A stretch of DNA of 64,000 nucleotides from JAMHWD01 sp035911135 (GTDB lineage: Bacteria; Pseudomonadota; Alphaproteobacteria; Micavibrionales; Micavibrionaceae), in contig JAMHWD010000015.1 in assembly GCA_035911135.1 (NCBI GenBank), forward strand, positions 62,001-126,000. Reading direction: 5' to 3'. Shown one piece after another: positions 6,546 through 15,514 of the stretch; positions within the stretch are counted from its first letter, which is position 1, and each line of letters starts with the position of its first letter. Below the pieces are notes generated by a model that worked only from the letters and a program-made list of their open reading frames with translations, ran no database searches and had not been told where the DNA came from. A program made the translations under genes and the position numbers.

Positions 6546-8108
6546 CTCGACCGGCGCAGTCTCAACCGGGCCGGCAGGCGCGGCAGCTGGCGCGCCCATG
6601 CCGAACTGCGTCATCAGGTCATTGCCATTGAGCAACATCTGCCCTTGCGGGTTCATGATGAAATGATACTTATAGACCGGCTGGCCATCAGGACCCATGG
6701 CGACCTCGCCCAGACCTTTAAGCATCGTCAGGCCCATGATCACTTGCGAATAATCACCCATCTCAGGATCTGGCGCAGCACCCAGCTTGCCTTGCTCTTC
6801 ATTCAAGACACCAAGAACAGCATCCATCCCCTTGAAGGTCATAACCAAATCAGCCGTTGCACTATTGACCGCCTTTACATCCGCCACGGCCTTGCCGTTT
6901 ATATCTACCTTGTAAAGATCGCTGTGCAACTTGTTGTTTTCAATTGCCAATGTCGTAGCCGCCTGCGAAAGGATTGCCGGCAAACGGAACATCAGCGACA
7001 TCGCACCCATTTGCATGGCATCACCGCCGCCCTGCAACGAATTACTGACAGCCTCCGAAACGGCCTTGAACGGAATATTCTCAAACGACCAATCGAGATT
7101 CATCGTGGCAGGCATCAGCCTGTTGATACCAACGCCAGCCGGATCAATCTTCGCCTGATCATAAGCTACGCGCAAACCAAGCGTCACATCATCCTTTAAA
7201 AATCCTGTCACATCCATGCCGATACTTGCCTGACCGACCTGAATCGCATTAACGCCGGATCCGGCTTCACCCTTGATGGCGAGATCGGTCAGCTGATATT
7301 GCGAGGTAAAACCATCGCCCATCGCGGCGATCAGGTTGTTATAAAGCGCCTGAGCCTCGGTGGGCGTAACCGATGCCGGATTGGTTTCCGATTTTTGCAG
7401 ATAGGCCGTAATGTCTTTCTGGTATTGCGCGAATTTGTTCTGATCAAATTCATAGGTCTCGACATTCAGCGAAACCTGACCAGCCGTGACCACGTCCTTT
7501 TGCACGGCATTGCTGATCGCGACATTATCCAGATTGAAATAAACCGGCCCAGACCATTTGCCGGGGCTGACCTGATCCAGATCATAAACGGCGCGTAATT
7601 TCTGGATAACGGCACTGACAGCATTGCCAGCCGATGTGTATGTCAAATTTTCGTAATTGGCATCGAGCTTGGAGAAGTTTTTCAAATCCTCATTCCAGAT
7701 CCCGGCGGCTGATTGCCCACCAATATTCAAACGGCTGCTTTCCTGTCCGGCCGCATCGAAAAAGACCATGGGCGTCGGCATGGCCAGCGTCATTTTCCAC
7801 TGTCCTGGCTCCTGATGCACTGATGCGTTCACGGCAATCATCCCGATATCAAGGCGCGATCCATCCGGATACTGAACATCCATATCCGGCAGGGTTACAG
7901 CATAATATTTTCCGGCATTTTCCACGCTGATCTCGCCCGTGTAATTCAGGTTCATGCCAGAACCTGCGAGTGAGGCTTTCTGATTGGCCAGAAGGGACTC
8001 GAAAATGGTCTTTAACTTATCCGCATTGGCATCCTGAGCATAGGCGCCTGCAGGCATCAGCAAAACAACAATCATCAGGGTAAGGGATTTCAAAATCAGA
8101 GCGCGCAT
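6543..8108 (-). CDS. Exported protein of unknown function, 521 residues
   Basis: The N-terminus MRALILKSLTLMIVVLLMPA with AYAQ following is a clear Sec signal peptide. The rest is a long soluble beta-rich protein with alternating hydrophobic strands (for example KYYAVTLPDMDVQYPDGSRL and LNLNYTG-like segments) and a short Ala/Pro tail ending PAGPVETAPVE. The pattern resembles periplasmic proteins of the DUF945/DUF2125 kind, but I cannot assign a family. The frame stays open to 8327; starting there would add 73 residues that hide the signal peptide and overlap the divergent helicase gene, so 8108 is used, with a GGAAA ribosome site. It is convergent with phaR. Confidence 0.7.
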   Translation of the reverse strand: MRALILKSLTLMIVVLLMPAGAYAQDANADKLKTIFESLLANQKASLAGSGMNLNYTGEISVENAGKYYAVTLPDMDVQYPDGSRLDIGMIAVNASVHQEPGQWKMTLAMPTPMVFFDAAGQESSRLNIGGQSAAGIWNEDLKNFSKLDANYENLTYTSAGNAVSAVIQKLRAVYDLDQVSPGKWSGPVYFNLDNVAISNAVQKDVVTAGQVSLNVETYEFDQNKFAQYQKDITAYLQKSETNPASVTPTEAQALYNNLIAAMGDGFTSQYQLTDLAIKGEAGSGVNAIQVGQASIGMDVTGFLKDDVTLGLRVAYDQAKIDPAGVGINRLMPATMNLDWSFENIPFKAVSEAVSNSLQGGGDAMQMGAMSLMFRLPAILSQAATTLAIENNKLHSDLYKVDINGKAVADVKAVNSATADLVMTFKGMDAVLGVLNEEQGKLGAAPDPEMGDYSQVIMGLTMLKGLGEVAMGPDGQPVYKYHFIMNPQGQMLLNGNDLMTQFGMGAPAAAPAGPVETAPVE

Positions 8109-8229
8109 AAATTTTTCCGTAACTGTTATTAAAAAGGCGTTATTAAAACCCGTGCATTTAAACAGATATGTCTGTGTTTTCAAAAGAAAAGTTTTGTTTT
8201 TTATAACGCCGCCTTCTAGAGTCTTTCCT

Positions 8230-11073
8230 ATGCAGATTTCCAACAAGGCCATACGTAGTGAATCAAGGCTGATTGCCCTGCTCGGCCCGACCAATACCGG
8301 CAAGACCCATGCGGCGCTGGAACACATGCTTTCCTATAATTCCGGCATGATCGGTTTTCCGCTGCGGCTACTGGCGCGGGAGAATTACGAAAAAATAGTT
8401 GCTCTCAAAGGCCGCGGACAGGTCGCGCTGGTCACGGGCGAGGAAAAAATCATCCCCGAACATGCCCGCTATTACTGCTGCACTGTTGAATCCATGCCGA
8501 TTGAACAGGAATTTGATTTCATCGGCATCGATGAAATTCAGCTCGCCGAGGATCCCGACCGCGGGCATATCTTCACCGACCGGATATTACGGGCGCGTGG
8601 CAAGGCTTGCACCATGTTCATGGGGGCCGAGACCATGCGCCCCATTCTATCGGGGCTTGTGCCGGGACTTGATTTCCAGACCTCCACCCGGTTTTCCAAT
8701 CTCACCTATACCGGATACAAGAAACTCACGCGCCTGCCCAAACGATCGGCTGTGGTCGCGTTTTCGGTGGATGATGTCTATAACACCGCAGAACTCCTCC
8801 GCCGCCAGCGAGGCGGCACAGCCGTGGTGCTGGGCGCGCTCAGTCCACGTACCAGAAATGCACAGGTCGAAATGTATCAATCCGGCGAGGTGGATTTCAT
8901 CGTGGCCACAGATGCGATCGGCATGGGCCTGAATATGGATATTCATCATGTGGCCCTCGCTGCAACGCGAAAATATGATGGCAATCGCCCAAGGTCTCTA
9001 CGCACCGCCGAGATCGCGCAAATTGCAGGCCGCGCCGGGCGTTACAGGCGCGATGGGACATTCGGCGTCACAGGCCGCGTGCACGATCTGGACCCGGAAA
9101 TGGTCGAGGCCATTCAAAATCACCAGTTTCCGGCCGTCAGGGAATTATGCTGGCGCAACGCCTATCTTGAGTTCAATTCCCCTAAAATCCTGCTCCAGTC
9201 ACTGGAGGCATCATCTGCCGAAAAAGCGCTGGTCAAGGGCCGTCCTTCCGATGATTACTTAAGCCTCAAAGCCATGATGGAACGCGATGATGTCATTGTC
9301 CGCGCCGATAACCCGGAGATGGTGCGCCTGCTCTGGGATGTCTGCCAGATCCCGGATTTCCGCCAGACCCTGAACGACGCGCATCATGAATTGCTGGCCT
9401 CCATCTTTTTGCGCCTGCACGAAGGCCGGCTGGCAGAAGACTGGGTTGATGCCCAAATCTCACGCCTTGATGACCTGCAGGGCGATGTCGATACGTTAAT
9501 GGCCCGGATCGCCCATATCAGGACATGGACCTATATTTCCTTTAAATCCGCATGGCTGGAACGCGCCGCCTATTGGCAGGAAAAGGCTCGCGCCATTGAG
9601 GACAGATTATCAGATGCCCTGCATGAGGCCCTGATCAAGCGTTTCGTGGACCAACGCGCCTCCATGCTTATGAAATCACTTGAAGAAGCAGGCGGCGGAG
9701 CACTTCTGGCCGGTATCCGGCCAAACGGCGAAGTGATCGTGGAATCGCATTTGATTGGACATTTGCATGGTTTTCGTTTTATACCGGATGATACAGGTGG
9801 GGGAGCCGATCATAAGGCCGTGATGAGCGCGGCCAGAGCAGCCCTCGCCTCGGAAATAAAAAGACGTTTGAATATGGTGCTGAGTTCCAAGCCTGAACAA
9901 TTCCAAATTGATGCCGAGGGGCAAATCCTCTGGCAGCAAAAACACGGCAGCCCCCTGCCCGGCGAGCCCATTGCGCGCCTGACCAAGGGCGCAGCTGCCC
10001 TGAAACCCGGTATCGAAATCAGCGAAAGCGATCTACTGGCCGGAACCGACAAGGCCCTGCTTGAGACATTCCTGAAAGACTGGCTGGCGGCACACACGGC
10101 GCAAATCCTTGAGCCCCTGATTGCACTGGAAAATCCTGAAGGCCTGCAAGGCGCGGCCCGCGGCATTACTTTCCAGATTTATGAATCGCTCGGCATTATC
10201 CCGCGCGAGAAAATTGAAGACCTGATCGCTACCCTCACCCCGGAAGACCGCGCCGCCTTGCGTGCCAAAAAGGTCAAACTGGGCCCGATCCTTGTTTTCC
10301 TGCCGGCCCTCAATAAACCCGCCGCCGTGAAACTCCGCGCCCTGCTCTGGAGCCTTTATGAAGGCAAGTCTCTGCCCGCATCCACACCGCCAGATGGCAG
10401 TGTCTCGATCCGCGTTGATAAAAACACCGCCGACCGCGCTTTCTATCAGGCGATTGGCTACCCCGTTTATGCGGGCCGTGCGATCCGTATCGACATGCTG
10501 GACCGCGTTATCAGCGCAGTTTACGATTCCGCCAAGGAAGGCAAATTCCAAGCCAAGCACGAAATGGCCGAATGGCTGGGTTGCCCGATTGATGATCTTT
10601 ACGAAATTCTGGAATCCATGGGCCACCGGAAAATGGATGAAGCGCCCAAGGCCGCAGAACCGGAGAACACTGAAGATCCTGCAATAGAAACCACGCCGGA
10701 AGAAAAACCGACCGCAACAGAAGGCGCAGAAGAAACATCCGCGGCCACCGAGACAGCGCCCCAACCTGCCAAGAAACCAGAACTGGCGTTCTTCCGCCTG
10801 AAACGCGGCAAGGCATTCGAAAAGCCTTTCGTCCACAAGCCCAAATTCGAGCATAAAAAACAAAACAAGCCCGCACAGGCCCAAAACGAACAAAAGCCGC
10901 GCGACAATGACAAACAGGGCCATGATAAAAAAGAAATGGGAAAACGTGAAAAACGCCGTAATCCCAAGGGCAAGGAATACAAGCAAACCATGATGAGCGC
11001 CGGGCCGAAATCAAAACCCGAAGACTCACCCTTTGCCATTCTGGAACAACTCAAAAAGACATCCGGCGAGTAA
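8230..11073 (+). CDS. Suv3-like superfamily 2 RNA/DNA helicase with a charged C-terminal tail
   Basis: The 947-residue product has a helicase core in its first 350 residues: Walker A GPTNTGKT near residue 19, the Walker B box IGIDEIQ (a DExQ-type box) near 100, and motif VI QIAGRAGRYRRDG near 265. It resembles mitochondrial SUV3, the ATP-dependent helicase that feeds RNA to the degradosome, and its alphaproteobacterial relatives. A long helical middle follows. Residues from about 810 to the end are disordered, first Glu/Ala/Pro then Lys/Gln/Pro-rich, as in RNA-degradosome scaffolds. The open frame extends 26 codons upstream to 8152, but the ATG at 8230 starts just before the conserved core. 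The Rap1a-like gene follows 7 bases after its stop. Confidence 0.88.
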   Translation: MQISNKAIRSESRLIALLGPTNTGKTHAALEHMLSYNSGMIGFPLRLLARENYEKIVALKGRGQVALVTGEEKIIPEHARYYCCTVESMPIEQEFDFIGIDEIQLAEDPDRGHIFTDRILRARGKACTMFMGAETMRPILSGLVPGLDFQTSTRFSNLTYTGYKKLTRLPKRSAVVAFSVDDVYNTAELLRRQRGGTAVVLGALSPRTRNAQVEMYQSGEVDFIVATDAIGMGLNMDIHHVALAATRKYDGNRPRSLRTAEIAQIAGRAGRYRRDGTFGVTGRVHDLDPEMVEAIQNHQFPAVRELCWRNAYLEFNSPKILLQSLEASSAEKALVKGRPSDDYLSLKAMMERDDVIVRADNPEMVRLLWDVCQIPDFRQTLNDAHHELLASIFLRLHEGRLAEDWVDAQISRLDDLQGDVDTLMARIAHIRTWTYISFKSAWLERAAYWQEKARAIEDRLSDALHEALIKRFVDQRASMLMKSLEEAGGGALLAGIRPNGEVIVESHLIGHLHGFRFIPDDTGGGADHKAVMSAARAALASEIKRRLNMVLSSKPEQFQIDAEGQILWQQKHGSPLPGEPIARLTKGAAALKPGIEISESDLLAGTDKALLETFLKDWLAAHTAQILEPLIALENPEGLQGAARGITFQIYESLGIIPREKIEDLIATLTPEDRAALRAKKVKLGPILVFLPALNKPAAVKLRALLWSLYEGKSLPASTPPDGSVSIRVDKNTADRAFYQAIGYPVYAGRAIRIDMLDRVISAVYDSAKEGKFQAKHEMAEWLGCPIDDLYEILESMGHRKMDEAPKAAEPENTEDPAIETTPEEKPTATEGAEETSAATETAPQPAKKPELAFFRLKRGKAFEKPFVHKPKFEHKKQNKPAQAQNEQKPRDNDKQGHDKKEMGKREKRRNPKGKEYKQTMMSAGPKSKPEDSPFAILEQLKKTSGE

Positions 11074-11080
11074 AACTCCG

Positions 11081-11491
11081 ATGCGTAAATTTTTTCTGGG
11101 CCTGCTGATAACAGGTGCCGCAGTTTCATGCTTCGGCAGCTCCCCTGCCAAAGCCGCTAACTTCTCCGGCAATTACCTGATGCATGTCTGCGCGAGCGAC
11201 GCGCAAGGCAAAGAACTGGTTCCCGGCGGGCATATCGCCTGTCAGGCCTATATTGCAGGGGTTATTGATTATCACACGCTGATCCGCTCGATGGGCGCTG
11301 CGCCGGGTGTTGATTTTTGTATCCCGGAATCAGAAGACCTTTACAGCATCCAGCATAAAGTTATGCGTTATATTTATAAAAACCGCAGCCTGCACGCGCA
11401 GTTCATTGCCTCGCCAGCCGTTGCGCTCGCGCTTTATAATTCCTACCCTTGCGAAGCGGATAAGAAGAAGACTAAAAAGCGCAAGCGCTAA
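11081..11491 (+). CDS. Small secreted Rap1a/Tai-like protein
   Basis: This 136-residue protein has a signal peptide (MRKFFLGLLITGAAVSCFGS, then PAKA) and a mature domain with the cysteine and motif pattern of the Rap1a/Tai family: HVCASD, then ACQAYIAGVIDY, then FCIPESEDLYSIQHKVMRYI and a terminal ALYNSYPC. Named members are immunity proteins against type VI amidase effectors, but many exported homologues occur alone and have unknown roles. No effector is adjacent. The tail after the last cysteine is very basic (DKKKTKKRKR). The frame is open upstream inside the helicase gene; the ATG at 11081 is chosen for the signal peptide and 7-base spacing. Confidence 0.78.
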   Translation: MRKFFLGLLITGAAVSCFGSSPAKAANFSGNYLMHVCASDAQGKELVPGGHIACQAYIAGVIDYHTLIRSMGAAPGVDFCIPESEDLYSIQHKVMRYIYKNRSLHAQFIASPAVALALYNSYPCEADKKKTKKRKR

Positions 11492-11504
11492 AGCCCTCCA
11501 AAGA

Positions 11505-14500
11505 TCAGGTATCACTCACCGCGCTCAGAACACGGTCACGTGCTTCCATCGCCCCGGCCATATTCTGCGAAGGAGCCTCATGCGCCAGCGCCGTGAAATT
11601 GCCATTCTTCACGAAGAATACAATCGCAGCCGATGAATCAATGCCATTGCCGATACAGGCAATCTCATAACTATCGATACGGGCATTGCCGGAGCCAAAG
11701 GACGATTCCGGAACCACGGCAAAATCACCGCTGCAACGGGATTGCGAGCGCTCCAGATAATCCTTCACATTCGTATCAAATGCTTCCTCGTTGCCGGCAG
11801 GTTTCTGGAAGGCCGAGCCAAAAAGATTCTGCGCGCTGCGCCATTGATAGGCACGACCGCCGGAATTCCCAGTACCGACCTCGCCCACATTTTGAATAAG
11901 AGCAATATCTGCGCGTTGCAATAAACTGGCGATATCCTGCATGGAGCCAGCAACACGAGCATCATTGACTGGCGCGGCAGGTTGCGACGAAGCTTCAGCT
12001 ATAGGTGCTGGCGGCTTCAACGCCGGAGCAGCCGCCTGAATTGGCATTTCTTCCAGCGCCTCACCGGCAACCGCAGCCGGCATACCCGCAGGTGACAATA
12101 ACTCCTGCGAAGGCGCCGCCACATCAGATGGCATCTCGGCCACAGGCGCAGGCACCGGAACAGGATCATTAACCCTGTTGGCAAGGTCGCGCTTGAGGCT
12201 CATTTCATAACGCTGCGCTTCCGACATGCCGGACATATCCTCCTCCAGCGGCGCGGGTTCTTCGACAGGCACAATTTCATTCACAGGCGCAGAAGCTGAT
12301 GGAGACGCTGCATTTTGCGGCATAGCAGGTTCCGGCGCTCGCTCTGGCTGCGGCGCTGCATTATCCTCTCCCGCAGCTGGCTCCAAAGCCGCCATCTGCA
12401 TAGCCTCATCCTGGGCAAGCTGCTCTTGTGCAGCCAGTGGTTTTGCCGCAGGCTTGGGCGATGCCATCATAACAACGCTCTGCGCGCCCTTGCTGTCCTC
12501 ATTCAGGTCATTACCCGAAGAATCCAGAAACTTACTTGCCGCCGGCTCCGGCTCATCAGCCATCGCCACTTTCTCTGCTGCTGCCGGGGCTGCGGGCTCA
12601 TCCTTGCTGATATCCGCCGAAGCAGCCTCTGCCACAACTTGCGTTGCATCATTATTCTGCGCTGCATCTTCCTTCAACACAGCCAATTCCATCTCAAGAC
12701 CCTCATTCAAGGTTTTGAGGCGCTTGATTTCATCTTCTTTTTCATTCAAGGCAATGTCCGACACATTCTCACCGGCCTTCTCAATCTCGCCCCGGGCGTT
12801 ATCGAGCGCCACTTGCATTGATTTCTGAAGATCGCTGTTAAAACTTTCTGCATTTTCGGCAACAGTTTTCAGCGTCGCATTGCTTTCTTCCAATGTCGCA
12901 ACTTGATCAGACAAATCTTTGATTTTATTTCCGCTTTCGCTTTCAGCCTCTGCCAGCGTAACTTTTAGCGCCTCATTCTCCTTGCGGGCCGCCTCCAGCG
13001 AAGCCGCCATGGCCAGCTTCTCAGCGCTTACATTTTCAAGATCCGCCGCCAGAGATGCAAATTTTTCATCATCGGCCTTAACATCATCCAGCGCCAGCTC
13101 CAGCTGATCGCGCTCATGCTTGAGCGTGACAGCGTTCTCGCGCAGCGCCTTATTCTCGTTTGTCAGCGTCTCAATAGAGATGTTCAGCGCAACAATCTTC
13201 TCTTCCGTGTCACGGAGACTTTGCGCCAGAGAGCTTTTTGCATCATCCTTGCCTTGCTGCAGCGTATCCAGCGTAAGTTTAAGCGTTTCGTTCTCGGTTT
13301 TCAGCGCTTCGGCATTGCCGGAAATCTCGGCAAAGGCCGCGCGGGAATCCTGATTTCTTTGTTCAATATCGGCCTGCAACCCTTTGTTTTTCAACTCTAG
13401 TTTTTCCAAGCTTTCCTGCAGCATGGCAATTTGGGCGCTATCTGCCGATAACACAGTTGTGCGCGCCGTCAAAATCTTGTTTTCCTCAACAAGGGAAGTC
13501 AGCTTTTCCTCAAGCGCCTTTTCATTGGCGGCAGAAGAGAGAATGGATTGGCGCAAGGATTCATTCTCAGCCGTCAGCGATACGATTTCCGCCTTAACCG
13601 GTTTGTCGGCGGCGGCCATCTGTTGCGAGGCTTCCAGATCAATCTTAAGCTCTGCGTTCTGGCTCTCCAGCGTGATTATCTTCTTCTCCAGCGCCTTGAT
13701 ATCCGTCTTGCCACCCTGAAGCTGCTGCATCAGATCGCGATCGGCATCAGCCTCCAGCTCCAGCGTATCGGCGCGGGATTTCAAAGCGCTGAACTCTTCT
13801 TCAAGCCTGATCTTCTCAGCCAAAGCCACATTCAACTCGGACTGGATCTTGTCCAATACCGCCTTGCCCTTGCTCAGCTCGACCATCTCGTCTTTTAAAA
13901 CATCATTCTGAACATTCAGCGCCTCGATCTGCGCCTTAAGCTTATCGGCCTCACCAGCATCCGCCGAAGCAAGCTCCTGCGCCTTGGTGCTAGCGCTGCG
14001 GATTTGTGTCTCCAGCATAGCGATCTCGGCATCCTTCTGCGCCAGTGTCTCGGCATTGCGACGCTCGATCTTGGCAATTTCGCCGCGCAGCTGATCCAAA
14101 AGCGCCTGATCGGCGTTTAATCGGGAATCAGCCGCCGATGCAGTTGCAACTTTTTCCTTCAACGAGTCATTTTCCGTCTCATAAAAGCTAAGCTGGGCAA
14201 TCGCTTCGTCTTTTTCACGCATCAAGGACGCCACGCGGGCGCTCAAGGCTTCGTTATTCTTTTGCAGATTATCGACATCCGATTCCAATAGCGACAGATC
14301 GGCAGATTTCTGGCCCTTGATCTCAACCTGCGCGGAAAGAGCTTCATTCTCACCCTTTAATACTTCAATCTCGGCTTTCAGATCTTCAAGATCAGTGGCC
14401 GGAGCCTGCGCCTTTTTGGAAAGCGCAATATTTTCCTCCTCCAGCGTTTTTACGCGCGCGGCAAGCTGCTGCGCTTCCGCGCGGGCTGCCGCATCATTGC

Positions 14501-15371
14501 CCTTTTGATCAAGCAAGGCCTGAAGCCGCGCATTTTCCTGCGAGAGCTTGACGATGGAAAGATTGGATTTTTGCTTGATATCCGTATTGGCAAGCCGCAG
14601 GAGATCCTCCAGCTTTGACTTCTCGGCCCGCAGCGCGGCAAGCTCCTGTTGCAGCGGCGCAGCAGCCGCTGCATTGGGCGCAGCAGAAACAGCAGGAGTA
14701 GTAGCGGCCTGCGCCAGATCAAGGCGCAGCTTTTCATTCTCCGCTTCAAGGTCTTTCAGTCTGCCATTCAGGCGACTTTTTTCGGCCTCCAGCGCAGAAA
14801 CCTGAGGCGATCCTGCCGCAGGCGAAGACGATGGCATCGGCATGACCGGCGATTCATCGCCAGCAGCCGGCGTAATTGCGGATACAAGGCAGGCATCCAG
14901 CTTATCGCGGCCTGCATCAATATCGGCCAGATTGAAATTGTAATTCTCACCGCCCAGTTCAACACGCAAATAACCAGTCTTTTCCAGCGCGCTGAAAAAC
15001 TGATCGTCATTCCCGATTTTCAGGACAAACGCCTTGTTGGAAATCGGACTGACGTTCAAGTTGCGCTGCTGACCCGCGCCGGCATCCAGCGTCACAGGAT
15101 AACTTTGCGCCCTGTCGAAAGACCCTGTCGAGAAATCAAGCGCTAGTGATGTCGCGCCCGAATTATTTTTGGCCACGGTCAAAACCAGACCGTTGTTAAA
15201 GCGCCGCGCCATCGCGCAATACGCGCTGTCGCTGCCCGCGTTGACATTCTTGACCGCCCATGATGATTGCGGCTGGAGCGACACGCCTTTTTGCGCCAGC
15301 GCCGTTGTCGTCAACGCGCTCGTGCTCAAAAGCGTTGCCGCTGTTAAAAGGGTCAAGGATGATGTACGCAT
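11505..15371 (-). CDS. Giant exported coiled-coil protein, 1288 residues
   Basis: A signal peptide of about 26 residues (MRTSSLTLLTAATLLSTSAL, then TTTALAQ) leads into a globular domain to about residue 160. From about 190 to 900 the protein is an almost unbroken coiled coil of Glu/Lys/Leu heptads (for example LKDLEAENEKLRLDLAQA). An Ala/Pro/Glu-rich disordered stretch follows to about 1135. The last 150 residues form a second globular domain with two cysteines (SRCSGDF and EIACIGNG). The N-terminal domain aligns with that of the gene at 15515: S-W-A near the start, a Cys about 15 residues later, and a final Cys. CAGGAG sits 8 bases before the ATG. A rod anchored across the periplasm is a plausible but unproven role. 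Confidence 0.75.
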   Translation of the reverse strand: MRTSSLTLLTAATLLSTSALTTTALAQKGVSLQPQSSWAVKNVNAGSDSAYCAMARRFNNGLVLTVAKNNSGATSLALDFSTGSFDRAQSYPVTLDAGAGQQRNLNVSPISNKAFVLKIGNDDQFFSALEKTGYLRVELGGENYNFNLADIDAGRDKLDACLVSAITPAAGDESPVMPMPSSSPAAGSPQVSALEAEKSRLNGRLKDLEAENEKLRLDLAQAATTPAVSAAPNAAAAAPLQQELAALRAEKSKLEDLLRLANTDIKQKSNLSIVKLSQENARLQALLDQKGNDAAARAEAQQLAARVKTLEEENIALSKKAQAPATDLEDLKAEIEVLKGENEALSAQVEIKGQKSADLSLLESDVDNLQKNNEALSARVASLMREKDEAIAQLSFYETENDSLKEKVATASAADSRLNADQALLDQLRGEIAKIERRNAETLAQKDAEIAMLETQIRSASTKAQELASADAGEADKLKAQIEALNVQNDVLKDEMVELSKGKAVLDKIQSELNVALAEKIRLEEEFSALKSRADTLELEADADRDLMQQLQGGKTDIKALEKKIITLESQNAELKIDLEASQQMAAADKPVKAEIVSLTAENESLRQSILSSAANEKALEEKLTSLVEENKILTARTTVLSADSAQIAMLQESLEKLELKNKGLQADIEQRNQDSRAAFAEISGNAEALKTENETLKLTLDTLQQGKDDAKSSLAQSLRDTEEKIVALNISIETLTNENKALRENAVTLKHERDQLELALDDVKADDEKFASLAADLENVSAEKLAMAASLEAARKENEALKVTLAEAESESGNKIKDLSDQVATLEESNATLKTVAENAESFNSDLQKSMQVALDNARGEIEKAGENVSDIALNEKEDEIKRLKTLNEGLEMELAVLKEDAAQNNDATQVVAEAASADISKDEPAAPAAAEKVAMADEPEPAASKFLDSSGNDLNEDSKGAQSVVMMASPKPAAKPLAAQEQLAQDEAMQMAALEPAAGEDNAAPQPERAPEPAMPQNAASPSASAPVNEIVPVEEPAPLEEDMSGMSEAQRYEMSLKRDLANRVNDPVPVPAPVAEMPSDVAAPSQELLSPAGMPAAVAGEALEEMPIQAAAPALKPPAPIAEASSQPAAPVNDARVAGSMQDIASLLQRADIALIQNVGEVGTGNSGGRAYQWRSAQNLFGSAFQKPAGNEEAFDTNVKDYLERSQSRCSGDFAVVPESSFGSGNARIDSYEIACIGNGIDSSAAIVFFVKNGNFTALAHEAPSQNMAGAMEARDRVLSAVSDT

Positions 15372-15493
15372 GATTGGCTCCTGAAAAAGGAATAAGAAAT
15401 TAACGCTGCGGATTCGGGAGTCCGCCGAATTAGGCAAATATACATGCTTTCAAAATGTGGATGAAAACATTTTGTGAACATCGGGCCAGAGCC

Positions 15494-15502
15494 TGTGGAT
15501 AA
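15494..15502. other. Single DnaA-box-like sequence
   Basis: TGTGGATAA is the exact complement of the consensus DnaA box TTATCCACA. A one-base variant (TGTGGATGA) lies 38 bases to the left, inside a hairpin CAAAATGT/ACATTTTG. Both are in the 143-base gap between the two large exported-protein genes. No AT-rich unwinding region or replication gene is near, so this is not an origin; it may be chance or a DnaA-titration or regulatory site. Confidence 0.25.
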
Positions 15503-15514
15503 CTCTGTGGTATA

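Noticed and set aside
10033..10986. 317-codon minus-strand frame opposite the helicase C-terminus
   Set aside because: Phe-rich antisense of a Lys-rich tail, with no start signals; the helicase tail explains the DNA.
12226..13898. Several long plus-strand open frames opposite the coiled-coil gene
   Set aside because: They are Ser/Ala- or Arg-rich mirror translations of Glu/Lys/Ala heptads, without ribosome sites or domains.
15456..15502. Possible replication origin from DnaA-box-like sites
   Set aside because: Only one perfect box and one variant, with no unwinding element, no dnaA, dnaN, parAB or hemE, and no strand switch typical of an origin.
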